In this document: piece by piece, positions 11,482 through 24,275 of the stretch
Layout: each line of letters begins with the position of its first letter
Position numbering within the stretch: position 1 is the stretch's first letter
Assembly: GCF_023101765.2 (NCBI RefSeq)
Contig: NC_064228.1
Span: 1,664,501-1,728,500, forward strand
Direction of reading: 5' to 3'
DNA: 64,000 bases
Source of the DNA: Spodoptera frugiperda
Taxonomy: Eukaryota > Arthropoda > Insecta > Lepidoptera > Noctuidae
The notes under the pieces: generated by a model
What the model saw: only the letters and a program-made list of their open reading frames with translations
The model's database searches: none
Told to the model about the DNA's origin: nothing
Position numbers and translations under genes: made by a program

Positions 11482-12652
11482 GACCTCATCCCAACCCAGG
11501 AGACAGAATCCTACCTCCAAAAAACGCAAAATGCCATCACAAACCTACAAGCAAAGCTTCAGTCTTCAAGGACGAACAATTTCAGCAGCATTCCCTCAGC
11601 ACTCACCTCGAGCCTCATCAGCGAGAAGACCGCGATCTCTCGCCTCCCGATCTCACAGCTCAGCCGTTCCAATTCACTCAACTACCGTCTTCGGAGAAAA
11701 GACCACTCAAATGACAGCAGTCCTCTAAGAAGTCCAGGTCACTACGTCATCACTGGGTCTACTAAAGTCCCAGAAAGCACGAAGATATTACTAAACTCTG
11801 CGTCACGGTCTTTAGATACGGATAGAAGACATGATTTGAACATGAACAGTCCGTCATCTGACCGAGGGTTGTTAAGTAACAGTTCAGATGACAAAACACT
11901 GTCAAATAGACCACCGTACGATGTAGAAGCTATACTGTCTCCTCACAGAAAGACTCACTCGCGGAACAGGACATTTGAAAGCCAAACACACGATGTCAGC
12001 AACGCCAACCCCTCCGTATGTCTCAAGACTGTCTTGAAAAACAACGCCTTGGATTCAAAGTACCCCCGTATCGAACCAACACGTTGTCAAGGAGACAAGA
12101 AATGCCACCAGAGAGTATTAAGCGATGGTCTCAAATACAAACCGAATAACCTCGGCTTCGGCTCATCGATTAAAAGATCGAGTTCATTCAACACAGTTAA
12201 TAAGAACAATAATTATATCGATCCTAGAATTACGTCCAGAAGATCGAGTGGACATTCGGAAGAATATAAAGATTATTCCGATGAATCCGATAACGGATCT
12301 TATGATAAATCACAAGAATGTAGATACAAGAGACAAGTCATAAACAGAGGCAGAATCGATTCACCAGATCTAAAATCGATAGCGCCAGCAAACTCTCCAA
12401 GAAGATGTCCGAATACACCAGAAATGCATAGGAAATTTGGACCAGGATTGGTGCGAAATTCTGTGAGAGTAACCAATAAGGAGCGCTTGATGAGTCCTAG
12501 AGTGTCTGAACAGCCAATCGTGAGGGAAGAGAGAGTTAAACCGACCAATCATCAAAGCCGGAGGTCAGCGGAACCGAGACAGACGACGTTGGCTAGACTG
12601 ACTAAGTCTAGGTCTTCGACGCGGGAAGTTCAACCTAAACATCTAGATAAAG
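11482..12652 (+). CDS. exon a of the unrecognised + strand gene
   Basis: Acceptor CTTGTTACAG and donor GATAAAG|GTTAGT. The exon holds 390 codons plus one base. The region is Ser-rich and basic, with many RRS, RSS and SPR clusters that look like phosphorylation or SH3/14-3-3-type sites. An N-terminal SYLQKTQNAITNLQAKLQ stretch could be a short coiled coil. Confidence 0.88.
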
Positions 12653-15600
12653 GTTAGTGCTTGTCTGAATCTAGGTTACGATTGCTCGTTGACAATGATC
12701 GATTGGGCAAGACCATTGTCGATTTGAAAGTTGCGTGACGACCGCGGAATAAATAGACGTAATTTAATTTAAAATCAAAACAGTAACTTTTCATTGTGTA
12801 AAGAAGGCAAAGAATAACTTTTATATCCGTATTTCTTTACTAGATAGATGGCTTAAAATACCTAAAATGGAGGCTGATTATAATACATTGCCTAACCTAA
12901 CATCCTGCTAATGCCCTTTACACAATGGCTCATTACAAATTACATTTGCCCTTTACTTTAAGGAAACGAAATCAAAGGTGGTTCCTTACAAAACCTTCAC
13001 TGGATAATTTCACAAGCGAGAATAACAATTGATAATTTCTATTTAACACACATACCGTTACTAATAGAGAATCGAGTTATCCTTGAATTGAGTCTATTAG
13101 GTTGTGGTAGTTACCGATTCGTCATACTTGCAACACGCGGCCGCCATCATGGATCGGAATGCGATTTGGCGCCAAATTACATTTTGATTTTGACAGATTG
13201 ATTTTTTTAAGCGTGATTTTTATTACTTTTTTTTAATTTCATTGATGAGTTTTACTTTCATTTTTATATTAGTTATGAATTAGGAGCATTTCTCTTGCCT
13301 TTCTTTAAGTACCTATTAGTAGTTATTTTAAAATATTAGACTCGATTTTTTATTTTCTCACGGAGACAAATACTTTTGAAGATATATCGATTTGAAATAA
13401 TGTGTGATGCCATTTACTAAGGTACTTTTTATATGTAGAAATGACGTTTTATTTCGACTCCTAAACTATGATTCGTTTTAGCTAAGTATTGTTATGTTAT
13501 ATGACAAAAAATACTAATATTTTTCAATACCAAACTGACGGACTAAATAGATTTTTAATTTTTATATCCCGTCATTATCCCTATTAAAGAAACCTTAGCT
13601 ATTTTATTTACGACATTCTTATTGTTTTATTGTAAAAAACATATCGTTTGATGTTATTTCAATGTTATAACACGAAAACCCAACATTTAAAAAGTAAAAG
13701 CTACAAAATAAGTATGTTGAATTAATCTATGATTCTATTAGCGAACAGCGAAAGAATGCTAGTTAAAAAAAACACGACGTACATAAATTGCCAATAGGCT
13801 GTACATGCGTATACCATAGCCATTATTTGATAACCGTATCGAATCGATGGTATTGTCGATTACATCAGTATTGTAATCGATAAAAACTCGATAATACTCG
13901 AATGACACACTGTATAGAGTCGTTTATTCGATTTGTTCCGATCTTATTTTTTTTACTTGTGAATGAGATTTAATACGTATGAGTTTGGGAGTTTAGTGAT
14001 GTATTTATGATCATAGTGTTTGAACTTTAGAATCTACATGCTTTGCGTCCCATCCATGTAATGAAAGTGCGTTTAAAGCTACCCTCGGGACGTGCACAGC
14101 TTCACTGACAGACAGACTGATGGACAATACGATGTTTCAGAAATGCCTAATTTAGAATTAATTAAAATAAATTCTTTGACTTTGATTTACTACCTTACAA
14201 GGGCACAATTTCACACATTTTCCAAACTCAAAGTCATTTATTTCAATTAGACAATAAAAAAGTACTTTGTGTGTCATGACAACATAATAATAAAAAAATA
14301 TCAGTCTGTCCGTCAGTGAAGCTAGGTGCCATTTGTTGCCTTTTGCCCTATCTGGGAATGTAAAATCACATTTGTTCTCTGGGTCAAAGAGGCCAGTCCT
14401 CTAAAAAAAAACCTATTTTTAGGTCGTTTCTCATCCCCCTCTTCAAACTTTCCAGGCCAAAAGAAACCGAGCCAGCACCGTTCATCATCAGCTCTAGCCA
14501 CAAAGGAGATTGAGTTCTCAAACTGGAAGAAGCGAGCGTCCTACGACCCCATGAAGGCAGCCCAGGAAGACAAGAGGAGGAAGCAGCTGGCTAAACGTCA
14601 GGACTGCAATAAAGATGATCTGAGTTCGCCTAGGTAAGCGAAAAATTGCATATTTTTTGTATATACATATGTACATACATATCGTCACGCCTATAAACCC
14701 CGAAGGGGTGGGCAGAGGTGCACATAATGCCACTGTACCTACACGTAATGCCACTGTGTACACCCAATTTTCACATTTATGTTGTAAGTCCCATGTAATA
14801 GATGGTGAGCCTATTGCCATATACCGCGCACATTCCAGACTCCGTGCTACTACTGAGAAATTTTCGAAAAACCGAAAAAGGCCCAGTAATACTTCGCATA
14901 TTTTTTGTATAAATGGGAAATCTAATGACAATGAAGTGCAAGACTAAAGACAAAGGGACCACCTTCATAATTGTGATAAAAATAAAACTAATGAATATAC
15001 AAAAATAGTATCTTTGGGAAAGTTGTTTGTAATCATGAGTACAATCACGTGTTTAAATATCGTTCACTAATTACCAGTCTCCCTATAAACCTATAAAACC
15101 TTCTCTTAAGTTGTATGCTTCATCTATACCTAACCGCATCAAAATTTGGTTTGGCCAAACGCAAGATAATCGTACACAGACACATATAGGTCAAACTGAG
15201 AACCTACTTTTTTTTTAAAGGCGGTTAAGAGTCCATTTCCAACTTCTACTCTCTGCAGACTTCATACAAGTGGTATTTAAAATATAGTCTTTAGTACTTA
15301 AGTTCGGATTCTTTCGGAATTTCGAGTGAAAAGCAGACAATACTTATCTCATAAACGACTAGACAGATTTCAAAATCGTCTAATTCGATTCGCTCCGTTA
15401 GCTGACATCATCGTCAACTCTTCTATTTTATATAACGGTCATATTGAGAGCTAGCCTTTTCTATAATTCACTAGAAACAACTAGCTTTTACTTACCTATT
15501 TACCTCACTGTTATGACAAAGAAAAAATAAAATGAACAAGATGTTCCGTAATACATAAGCACAACATGGACGCTTTTTCTCCACGATGGGCTCTGAGAGA

Positions 15601-18600
15601 AGTGCATAATAACCTCCTGGTATACAAGGGTCACCCACTTGGCATCATTTGAGTTATAAGTTCTATATAAATGGGGTTTAGCCTGTTGGCATGTTTTGTA
15701 ATAGGTATCTACATTATGGAAGCATGCGCCGGCTCATGGACTCTGATGATCACTACCTAGTTGTATAAGGTTTAGCAAATCGAAAAGTAGGACTCCGTAA
15801 AGTTCTTCATTACAGCATTCTCTTGCGCACTTCCTCGCCGATGTACGCCTCATCGCGCCATCTGTTGAATTTATTATTGAATTAATCTTCGTATATAACT
15901 ATACATATATTTATTTTTTTTATAAAAAACGTTGCCCCTATTAGAATTTTCTCTTATGTCATGGGTGCGTTTACAAACATACAAGTTCATATACACATGA
16001 CATCTAGACCCGAAACAACAATCTGTGAATCACACGAAGACTTTCTCCGTGCGGGAGTCGCACCCGCTATAGTTTGCCCAACCACCACGCATTCAAAATG
16101 TAGTATATGATCACCACAATCTAATACCTATTGCTATTTTCAATTCCAGCCACTCCTCTCCAGTCCACCGCTCCCAGTCGTTCCACACCAGCAACATCGC
16201 AGACCTGGAAACCCTGGACTACTCCTCAGAGGAGACAGAGGATGACCAGATGCTGGTCACTTTGCCCGTGGACCCTATGATCACGTCCACTCATTCAGAC
16301 ATATTGGATCTGAGGCCTAAAGACTATGGCAACTTGAGGAGACAAGCCATGACCAATGACGTGGTCCTATCCAGGGACTATGTCACCAGTTTTCAGGTGG
16401 GTTAAAAAAAAAATGTTTTAGTAATGTAATGTAACGTCACGCCTTTTATATCCCTGAAGGGGTAGGCAGAGGTGCACGTAATGGCGCTGTACAATGTACA
16501 CCCACTTTTCACCATTTGTGTTGTAAGTCCCATGTAATAAGAGGTGAGCCTATTGCCATATACTGGGTTCCAGACTCCATGCTACTATTGAGAAATTTTC
16601 GAAAAACCGAAATAGCTTAGTAATACTTTGCCCGACCCGGGAATCGAACCCGACATCCCTTGTCCGGTGTCCGGTCTCAGTCACACTTACAACCACTGGA
16701 CCAACGAGACAACTTGGTGTAATATAAATTTTGAAATCTGCAAATTGCATTTACAGATAAACCAATCAGCGCATGACAAAAAGCGGCGGGAAGCGCGCGA
16801 GGCAGATAAAAGAAAAACCTTCATCATAGACGACATAACTCCTACCAAAGAGAACATAGACTTCTTGACAAAGACAAGAGAGGATTCGGTCACAGATAAG
16901 CGCAAAACTTTTATTCTCGATAGCGATACCAATTCTACAACGAACGGTAGTAGTCCACGGAATTCTTCAATATTTAGTCATGAAAAGAATTCTTTGACTA
17001 CTGGCACTAGTGATACGGAGGGCGAGAGTGGAACTGAAAGCGCTCCTGTAGTGATGAGGCATCAAGGAGGGAAGAGGAGTGCGCCTGTGCAGGCTAAACA
17101 GAGGTGAGTGGAAATAAGGTTAAGTAAATTGAGAGATTTACGTAACGTTACGCCAGAAATCTAGCCCTATATCGTTGTAAAAAGAAATAAATAACCAGTG
17201 TTCTGATTTAATTGTAATGTAATAGATTCTTGTTGTAAGGAATAATAGATCCTGGTTTATCTAGTGCTAGAAGCGTAGCATGCCTTGCTCCATATAAAAA
17301 TATGTTTGAGGCCCTCTTTTTCTTTTTCATTGAATAACTTTTTCCGCCCTGTTGCTCAAGCCTCAATGAGAGGACTTACCGATGATATAACAGCGACCCC
17401 ATGCTTGGGGGCCTATAGGGGGTATAATTTTCCTAAAGTTACTGTCAACTTTTGAACGCATGCTTTACGTGGAAAAAGGTATTTATTATTGTAGCGAACT
17501 ATTGGTTATATTGTACCAAGACTTAATAACAGTATACCCGCAGAAGTAAAAAAATGTATCACACCTAAAAATATAAAATGTAAACTTAAGGAATATTACC
17601 TGAGTACTATTTAAGCAGGATTATTGTACCTACCTCCATATTGTAACATTTAAGGCAGATTCCATAGCACGGTTCTAAACCTTAGTGGTTTTTTGGTTGC
17701 TATTTGTTATTTATTGTATTATTGTGTATTTTGTTTAAATAATAAATAATAAAAAAAAAATTGGGCTTTTGTAATTTATGAACTGAAATAAAAAAATGGG
17801 CAGTTTTTTTTTCTTTGATACGGCGCTATCTACGCCCCTTACTAGTGCGTTGCTACATATTTATACTCCAAAGGATTTCTGGGTCTACGAAGTTCCCTCC
17901 GAAACTTAACACAATCCATTTCATTAACATTAGAACTTACGACGGGATATTTACGATGTTTATTTATGTCTGTGAGTTTCCGATATTGCTGCACGGCACT
18001 GTTGCAAGCGCCATGATCACGGATGAACTTAACGGTAAATATCCCGTCATAAGTTCTGATGTTAGTGTTAGTGACCATGTCGGTTTAAAAACTTAAATCC
18101 ATTTCATTTACCAAATTCCAGGTACAGCGGTGACTACTCCATGTCATCGTCAACCACCTCGATCGGCCAACGGAAGCCGACGGTCCAGCCCCGGTACCTG
18201 GACATCTCCAAGTACAAGAACGAACAGTCCCCGAAGAACTTCCTCCGACGGGATCCCAGTAAGACTTACGTAGGGGTGCTCAACAACGATAAGGCTGTCA
18301 GCAAGGGGAGCGCTCAGCATTATGAAATGGGTAAGTCGTTAAAAAGTCATTCATATTTCTCTAAGTTTTAAGTTATCACTTTATATTAAATGCTGGTTAA
18401 CCTATTATTGGAGACTGTATAAGTCCAAAACAAATATGTATTTACTGTATTTAATATGTTTTATACAGAAGCGGTTGGTAAACCTTTATTAATAAATAAT
18501 AAAAATAAAAGTCGTGTTAACTAGCTGTCCCGGCGAACTTCGTACCGCCTTACCGTAGCAATGATGCTCTACTTTATTTTATATAGCTGAGCTATCTTAG

Positions 18601-20406
18601 GTATGAGTATCTATTTAATTTTTAACTGGAATCTATATCCTCCTTATAAAAATTTATCCATAATTCCCTGGTCTCACTATACCTGGCCCCAGCTCAGCTG
18701 TTCTGTCTTGATGGTATCAATAGGGTAGATGACTAATGATTATTTTAATGTCCGTCTTGTAAATTATTTTAAAATATTAGACATGTACATATTTTTTATT
18801 CTTTAGATAACAAATACTTTCGAAGATATTATATTGATTTGAAATATCGCGTGACGTCACTTCTAGGTACGTTTTATACATAGAAATAACGTATTTGCTT
18901 CCACTCCTAAACCGGTAGGTGGTAAAGTTTAAAGGTAAAAAAATGGCGTTTGGAGGCAGTACAAAGTTTACTGGGCCAGCTAGTAACAAATAATTTATAA
19001 TATTACAGAACAAAAGAAACAAGAATTAGAGAAGTGGAAACGAAGGGCATCGTACGACCCGAGGAAGGCGGCTGCACTCGGAAAGTCGAACAAGACGCCG
19101 TCAAAGACCGCTAGGTGAGTCCGCATTCACTAGTTAACACATTTGGGACACTTTGTTGGTAGCTATATCACAAAAAATAGGAATAATTCATGATTCTGTC
19201 GATGTAATAATGAAATAACTATTTAATATGGGCCAAAAGGATATACGGGGCGTACTAATGCAGCAAGCAATAGGTATTCTACTGAATATACATGTTTAAC
19301 ATATTTTTTTGTTTGCCGTATATTAAGTATTGTTATAACATTTTTTGTTTCATTTTAGTTGTAAATATTCTTTTAACATTTCATTTCTTTTTTAACTTAA
19401 GATTAAATTAGTTTAAGGATAAGATTAAAACATAATTTGTTGTAAATTTTAGAGCGTGACAAATCACAAAATGCATGCAATTCCGTGTAAGTGACATGCT
19501 GGCCGCCATCTTGACGTGTAAGGTTAGTCCAATGTCAAAGTGACAGCTGTGGCGACCGCGGGAATTTGGAAATGACAGCTGTCAAACTTTATTGGCACTA
19601 TGGGTGTATTTGTTTTTTAAAATTTCGTTTTGAGTGCTTTACACGACTATGCCGCTGTAATTCTTGGTTTTTCATTCATGTACGTGTTAAAGCTATTCTT
19701 TTTCTTTATTTTTTGGAAATTTCTATTTATATATATGTATGGTATTGTATTGAAAAATCAAGATGATTGCTTGTCTTATGCTTCGTTTACACTTTATTGG
19801 TTAAAAACTAATTTAATCGTTTCTATTGGCTGGTTAGAGCTATAGGAATTTGGTGCAGATGTAAATAATGCAATTTATGACAATTTTTAACGCTTTATAA
19901 ATGTTTATACTGGGTTACTTCACTACTTTAGTATTTTTTTTAATTTCTTGTTTTTCCTTTCTCGGTGTTAACATGTAAGCTAGACTAACCATAAACTAAC
20001 AAAGCACATACAAACTAACAATCATGTGTGATTTAGAACAGACCCCTTAATTTAAGGCTTATGTTTAAATGGCTATTTAAAACGATAGTCTTAAATATAC
20101 CCCATGAAATAAATAAGTCACTCCTGCACTTATGCAATTACAAAAAAAATAAAATACAATGGCAAAATTAGAATAAGACACATCGACACAATGAAAAAAA
20201 AAACAAATAAAAAACAAAATTGACAGTTCATTTGACAGATGTCAAAATTGACACATGAAAAAATTAATCATGTTTTTCTCCTCAACAGTAGCGTGCTTCG
20301 CTCACAATCCTTCCATGGTCCCGTTACGGCGTACACAGGGCTTCGCCCCCCGCCTCCGGACCAGATCTGCGAGACGTATGACGCTTCTAGTGACAACGAC
20401 TTCTAA
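11482..20406 (+). CDS. unrecognised Ser/Arg/Lys-rich protein, C-terminal 791 codons (7 exons)
   Basis: Coding exons are 11482-12652, 14456-14633, 16150-16396, 16757-17103, 18122-18330, 19009-19114 and 20289-20406. All are bounded by AG/GT, and the phases agree at every junction. The stop is TAA at 20404-20406. The first exon opens after an acceptor, so the N-terminus lies upstream and was not found. The protein is hydrophilic, rich in Ser, Arg, Lys and Asp, with no signal peptide or membrane segment, and looks largely disordered. Two related motifs stand out: NWKKRASYDPMKAA in exon 2 and KWKRRASYDPRKAA in exon 6, each rich in basic residues. Exon 4 repeats KRKTFIIDD and KRKTFILD. The composition suggests an intracellular scaffold or cytoskeleton-associated protein, but that is a guess. 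I do not recognise the family. It converges on Alk, 6.7 kb away. Confidence 0.85.
12653..14455. other. intron with repeat fragments
   Basis: Family F repeat lies at 13325-13475; its second copy is at 18770-18910. LINE-tail fragments with CTTCACTGACAGACAGACTG lie on the plus strand at about 14090-14192 and on the minus strand near 14305-14325. The rest is AT-rich with nothing recognised. Confidence 0.55.
14456..14633 (+). CDS. exon b of the unrecognised + strand gene
   Basis: Acceptor CTTTCCAG, donor CCTAG|GTAAGC. It carries the first WKKRASYDPMKAA motif, followed by a basic DKRRKQLAKRQ stretch. Confidence 0.88.
14634..16149. other. intron with two tRNA-derived SINEs
   Basis: A SINE family B copy (minus) lies at 14683-14897, just after the exon b donor. 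A SINE family C copy (minus) lies at 15953-16092, ending about 58 bp before the exon c acceptor. The rest is unremarkable. Confidence 0.65.
16150..16396 (+). CDS. exon c of the unrecognised + strand gene
   Basis: Acceptor CAATTCCAG, donor TTTCAG|GTGGG. It begins Ser-rich (HSSPVHRSQSFH) and passes into an acidic DYSSEETEDDQ stretch. Confidence 0.87.
16434..16711 (-). repeat. tRNA-derived SINE, family B
   Basis: On the minus strand the head has GGTTCGATTCCCGGGTC (a B-box match), then the family body (CGAAAATTTCTCAATAG, ATGGCAATAGGCTCACC, GTGAAAAGTGGGTGTAC) and a GGGATATAAAAGGCGTGACG tail. It fills most of this 360-bp intron and ends 45 bp before the next acceptor. Confidence 0.8.
16757..17103 (+). 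CDS. exon d of the unrecognised + strand gene
   Basis: Acceptor TTTACAG, donor CAGAG|GTGAGT. A highly charged start (HDKKRREAREADKRK) leads into two KRKTF(I/L)xD repeats, then a Ser/Thr/Asn-rich stretch. Confidence 0.88.
17500..17760 (+). mobile_element. LINE remnant, C-terminus of a reverse transcriptase ORF plus tail
   Basis: A short frame reads NNSIPAEVKKCITPKNIK and ends in a stop, resembling the extreme C-terminus of jockey/CR1-like ORF2. It is followed by an A-rich AATAAATAATAAAAAAAA tail. It is 5' truncated. Confidence 0.5.
17931..18090 (+). repeat. foldback element, orientation 1
   Basis: The ends pair imperfectly over about 25 bp: AGAACTTACGACGGGATATT on the left and GTAAATATCCCGTCATAAG on the right. 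It ends about 32 bp before the exon e acceptor. The copy at 46165-46345 shares the right end and right flank (TTAGTGACCATGTC), but its interior is reversed. Confidence 0.75.
18122..18330 (+). CDS. exon e of the unrecognised + strand gene
   Basis: Acceptor AATTCCAG, donor ATGG|GTAAGT. It has a Tyr/Ser-rich start, then RKPTVQPRYLDISKYKN and a basic stretch. Confidence 0.87.
18331..19008. other. intron with repeat fragments
   Basis: ACTAGCTGTCCCGGCGAA at about 18521-18538 resembles a reversed Helitron-type end. Family F lies at about 18770-18910. Confidence 0.5.
19009..19114 (+). CDS. exon f of the unrecognised + strand gene
   Basis: Acceptor ATATTACAG, donor GCTAG|GTGAGT. It carries the second motif copy, LEKWKRRASYDPRKAA. 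Confidence 0.88.
19115..20288. other. intron, nothing recognised
   Basis: AT-rich. Short open frames lack any family motif. Confidence 0.5.
20289..20406 (+). CDS. last coding exon of the unrecognised + strand gene
   Basis: Acceptor TCCTCAACAG. It encodes a Pro-rich LRPPPPDQ segment and ends with an acidic YDASSDNDF terminus and TAA. The frame matches exon f exactly (2+1 split codon). Confidence 0.85.
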
Positions 20407-20655
20407 ACGACACTGTCGACTCCGATATGTGATAGGCCGCGTTTGTATTTGGTAGACTAGTCTGTAACATTTGTATTCGCTTGAAACTAGAAATAGATTG
20501 ACAGTATACAATTTGCTATAATGTAAAAACCCTAGCCTAACAGAAAAGAAAAACTCATATAAACTCAAAATTTAACTATATTTAAACATATCTTAAAATC
20601 CGCCCAAACTATTGCAACATTTATATCTTAAGATTATATTATGTAAATCAATAAA
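20407..20655 (+). terminator. 3' UTR with polyadenylation signal of the + strand gene
   Basis: The first AATAAA after the stop is at 20650-20655. Other A-rich sites downstream could also be used, so the true end is uncertain. Confidence 0.45.
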
Positions 20656-22970
20656 AAATCTAGTCGTCTGTTCCTACATATATTAAAATATCCCAACCAA
20701 GTTTGGAAAAATTTATAAGAACGTTACATATATTTATGGGACAGGGTTTCCTTAACAAATTGTATATTGTCAATATTTCAGTCAAGTTCTGTCGAAATGA
20801 TCTCTCATTTGTTTTTCGACAGATATAAACGGTTTTACAGCGAATTCAAATGAGGAATACGGCGCAGTGTGTTCAATACTAATTGTTAGAATTAAGAGTT
20901 GGTTGTCGATACAAAATTACACATTTCTGTATACTTTGGCTCGACGCAAACTGGTTAGAAGCGGTTAGTACTGGTTAATTGCAATTAAACGCATAATATT
21001 GCTGTAATTCCTCGTGTGTTTGTGTTTGAACGCGGTAAATACTTCATTTCGAACAAGTCTTTGTATTATTTATTTAATATTTAAAATGAAAAACTATAAA
21101 AATATGATGTTACATTTTCATTCGTTGTGAGCGAGTCTTGTTTGGTAATAAATGTTCTTGCATGCCAATTTCTGATTGGAAATTTTGAAATGCTATAAAA
21201 AGAAAAGTACATTATTTTATTTTATTGATTGTGTTAATAAATCATTGTTAATCGGTATTGTAACATCAAATAGGCGTTTCTGTATTTGGGGAGTATTAAA
21301 TTATTTAAGCAAATGAAATATTACCTACCTAAACATAAAGCGAAAAAAAAAATCTTAGCAAAAAACTTGTAATAGAATAAATTAATAAAAAAATTGTGTT
21401 GATTTTAATTAGACGTTGATTCGTAGTGAAAAATATGAAATTATATACTCAATGATGTTCCGGAAAATTGTGAAAATGAATATTTGATTTTGAAAATGGT
21501 GGCACAGACGACGCCATTACTAAAAAAGTAGTTTTCCCGCCAAATACAGAATGATGAACTAAGCCTTTTTCCGAATGATTTATGAAATTGAAGTCATAAT
21601 TTTTAATTATTTGACGATTATTATGAAAATGTTAATTATTTGGGAGCGATGCAATTGTTTTTTTATATTATTTATAAGTTATTCCGCACAAAACGAAATT
21701 CCTTTAATTACTTACATGAAAATGCATCGTCTTTAATTTAATTTCTATTTTTATACTGATAGTACTTGATATCTTTTTTGTTTTGTAAAATATGATTTTC
21801 TCGTAAATTTAAGCTCTTTAATTAAGGAAACATATTAAATAATAATAATTAAATGTGATTTATTAATAATGCCTATGTTATCTTTAGGATTGGCTATTAT
21901 TATTTACCACTAAAAGTGTATGAGATTAGTATTGTTTTTTTTTTCTATTATTATCCGTCTTAGATGAACGTAGAATAAATTCTCGCTAATGTAATAATTA
22001 AATATCCATTTATATTGCTCATATCATTCATACATCGATGTATTTTAGAAATATGTAACCTCTTTTTAGTTATTAGTGTTTTTCTTATAGTGCAATACCA
22101 TCACATTGATAAAAAAAACATCTGAAAATATGAACAAATGTTTCCGTTTATATTTTTGTAAAATTTCGGTATTAAAATGTATTATTTCGGTTTACTCCAT
22201 TTTTTATGTATAAAGAATTATTTTTGCGTGATTTTTTTCTCAGCTATGTAATAATGGATGACAGTATTTTTTGCAAGATTTTTTAAAATAAATGTGTAGA
22301 TTGCTGTGGACATTTTAGAGACCTACTGTTGTATTATTGGTTTAGATCCGCCAGGCTTGACACTGCACTGAACGCTAAATGCAAAATATATCTTCATACT
22401 ACATAAAATAATAGGAAAACTCTTTTACTTTAAAATATTACTATAACACTGAAATTTAATTCAATGAAATCTTCAGATTTTTTTGTTATTTTCTCTGAAA
22501 GAAAAATAATTTATTTTTCATTTTGTTTTAGTTACGTAATAATATTTTAAAGTAAAGAGAAAATCTAGATCATAACTCAAAAGTCTGCTAATGTTTTTAA
22601 ACTAATGTTATAAGGTTTTAAATTCACAATATCATCGTAAAAAAATAAGCCATTTGACGTTTCTCAATGGAAATTAAGATGGCGGATTTTTCTTTTTGTG
22701 GAAATATTGTGAATTTATTTATCTCAATTTTGAGTAGTGATTTTACTATTTAATGAATTAGTAGTAAGCCTGGCTTTGTTTCAATGAGCGCATTAATGTA
22801 CCATAGACGCTGCAAGCGTTAAAATATTTGTAAAACATAATTTGATGTTTAGAGTTTTGTAAAAATATTATTTAAATAGGAAAGAAATAAAAAGAACGTT
22901 TAAAATAACTGTTATCGTTTCATTTGTACTCCTAGTGATCCATAAAAAATAGTTAATGACCTATCTGGAT
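20656..22970. other. AT-rich spacer or extended 3' UTR, nothing recognised
   Basis: No repeat or exon was recognised. The long T-rich and A-rich text could belong to a longer 3' UTR of the plus-strand gene. Confidence 0.4.
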
Positions 22971-22974
22971 AATT

Positions 22975-23192
22975 GCTGAAATTCTTACTGAAGATCTCGG
23001 GTTCGATTCCCGGGTCAGGCAAAGTATTAGGCGTTTTTCGGTTTTTCGAAACTTTCTCAGTAGGAGCACCGAGTCTGAAATTGTGTCCAGTATATGGCAA
23101 TAGACTCACCCCTTATTACATGAGACGTATAACACAAATGGTGAAAAGTGGGTGTACCTCTGCCCACCTCTTCGGAGATTAACTTCGGTGAC
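22975..23192 (+). repeat. tRNA-derived SINE, family B
   Basis: A GGTTCGATTCCCGGGTCAGG B box lies near 22991, followed by the family body and a GCCCACCTCTTCGGAGAT tail. Confidence 0.75.
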
Positions 23193-23570
23193 TTTACACA
23201 GAATCCGAAAAACTCCATTAATCGAAAATTAAATGTTCGCTACCCTATTTTGATATTCTTGGTACCTATGTTACGTCCTGCTACTCTCTGTCGAAACAAA
23301 TAAAACGTATTATTGTAGCAATTGATTTGTGGAACTAAACTTCTTTTTTTTAGTAAACATTTCCTTTTGATATGGTGTTATAACACACCACCGTGATTAC
23401 TTTTCTGATTTTCCATTCTCACAAAAAAGGAGGTGTATTCCAATTTGAATCAAGCTGTTTATAAATTAATTATTTTTAATAATTTCTCTCTTATCATGGG
23501 AAAGAAGCAACCCCTGCACCTAGCTACGTGCGCCCATGGCTGATGAGTGACATTCACTATACTGACATGA

Positions 23571-23851
23571 CAAGCACGAATGGGCCGGTTCGACCGGAAT
23601 GATGACACGGCCTCACAGAAATCCGACGTGAAACAACGCTTGCGTTGTGTGAGAGACGTTACCGGAGACCTAATTACCCCCCTCCCCAATCTTCCCAATC
23701 CCCTATTCACCAAAAACCCTTAAATTTCTAGTACCAAAAGGCTGGAAACGCATTTGTAATGCCTCGCGTGTTTCAAGTGGCCATGGGCGGCGGCAATTGC
23801 TTACCATCAGGTGATCCGTTTGCTCGTTTACCGGATTATACCGTACAAAAA
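23571..23851 (+). repeat. SINE-like repeat, family M
   Basis: Same order as 331-618: GCACGAATGGGCCGG, GACACGGCCTCACAG, and a GCTTACCATCAGGTGATCCG tail. Confidence 0.75.
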
Positions 23852-23944
23852 TCTCTCGCTAGAGACGCCACCGGCTTAGTGTAAAAATTATATATTTAAA
23901 AGAGATATAAAAAAAAGTACAGAAATTTCTAGCTAAGTATTTTT

Positions 23945-24213
23945 CGTCGGCCAAGTGGTTGCAAGTGCGACTGCCGGGCAAGGGGTCCCGGGTCGGGCGA
24001 AATATTGCTAAGCTTTTTTCGGTTTTTCAAAAATTTCTCAGTAGTAGCACGGAGACTGAAAATGTGCCCGGTATATGGCAATAGGCTCACCACCTATTAC
24101 ATGGGACTTACAATATAAATTGTGAAAAGTGGGTGTACATTGTACAGTGGCATTATGTCCCATAATGTGCACCTCTGCCTACACCTTCGGGGATAAAATG
24201 CGTGACGGTATTT
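23945..24213 (+). repeat. tRNA-derived SINE, family B
   Basis: The head GGCCAAGTGGTTGCAAGTGC resembles a tRNA 5' half, followed by GGTCCCGGGTCGGGCG in place of a perfect B box. The body and tail follow the family. Confidence 0.75.
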
Positions 24214-24275
24214 GTCAGGGAAGGGTGAGTAATGTTAGTACAGAAAAAGGATAAAAAATAAAAACAAGACATACA

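Larger units (their letters stand above)
17104..18121. other. intron with a LINE remnant and a foldback repeat
   Basis: A LINE 3' remnant lies at about 17500-17760 and a foldback at 17931-18090; both are listed separately. Confidence 0.6.

Noticed and set aside
14326..14455. Upstream extension of exon b as an open frame beginning near 14326
   Set aside because: A strong CTTTCCAG acceptor at 14455 and phase agreement place the exon start at 14456; the preceding text lacks the composition of the exon.
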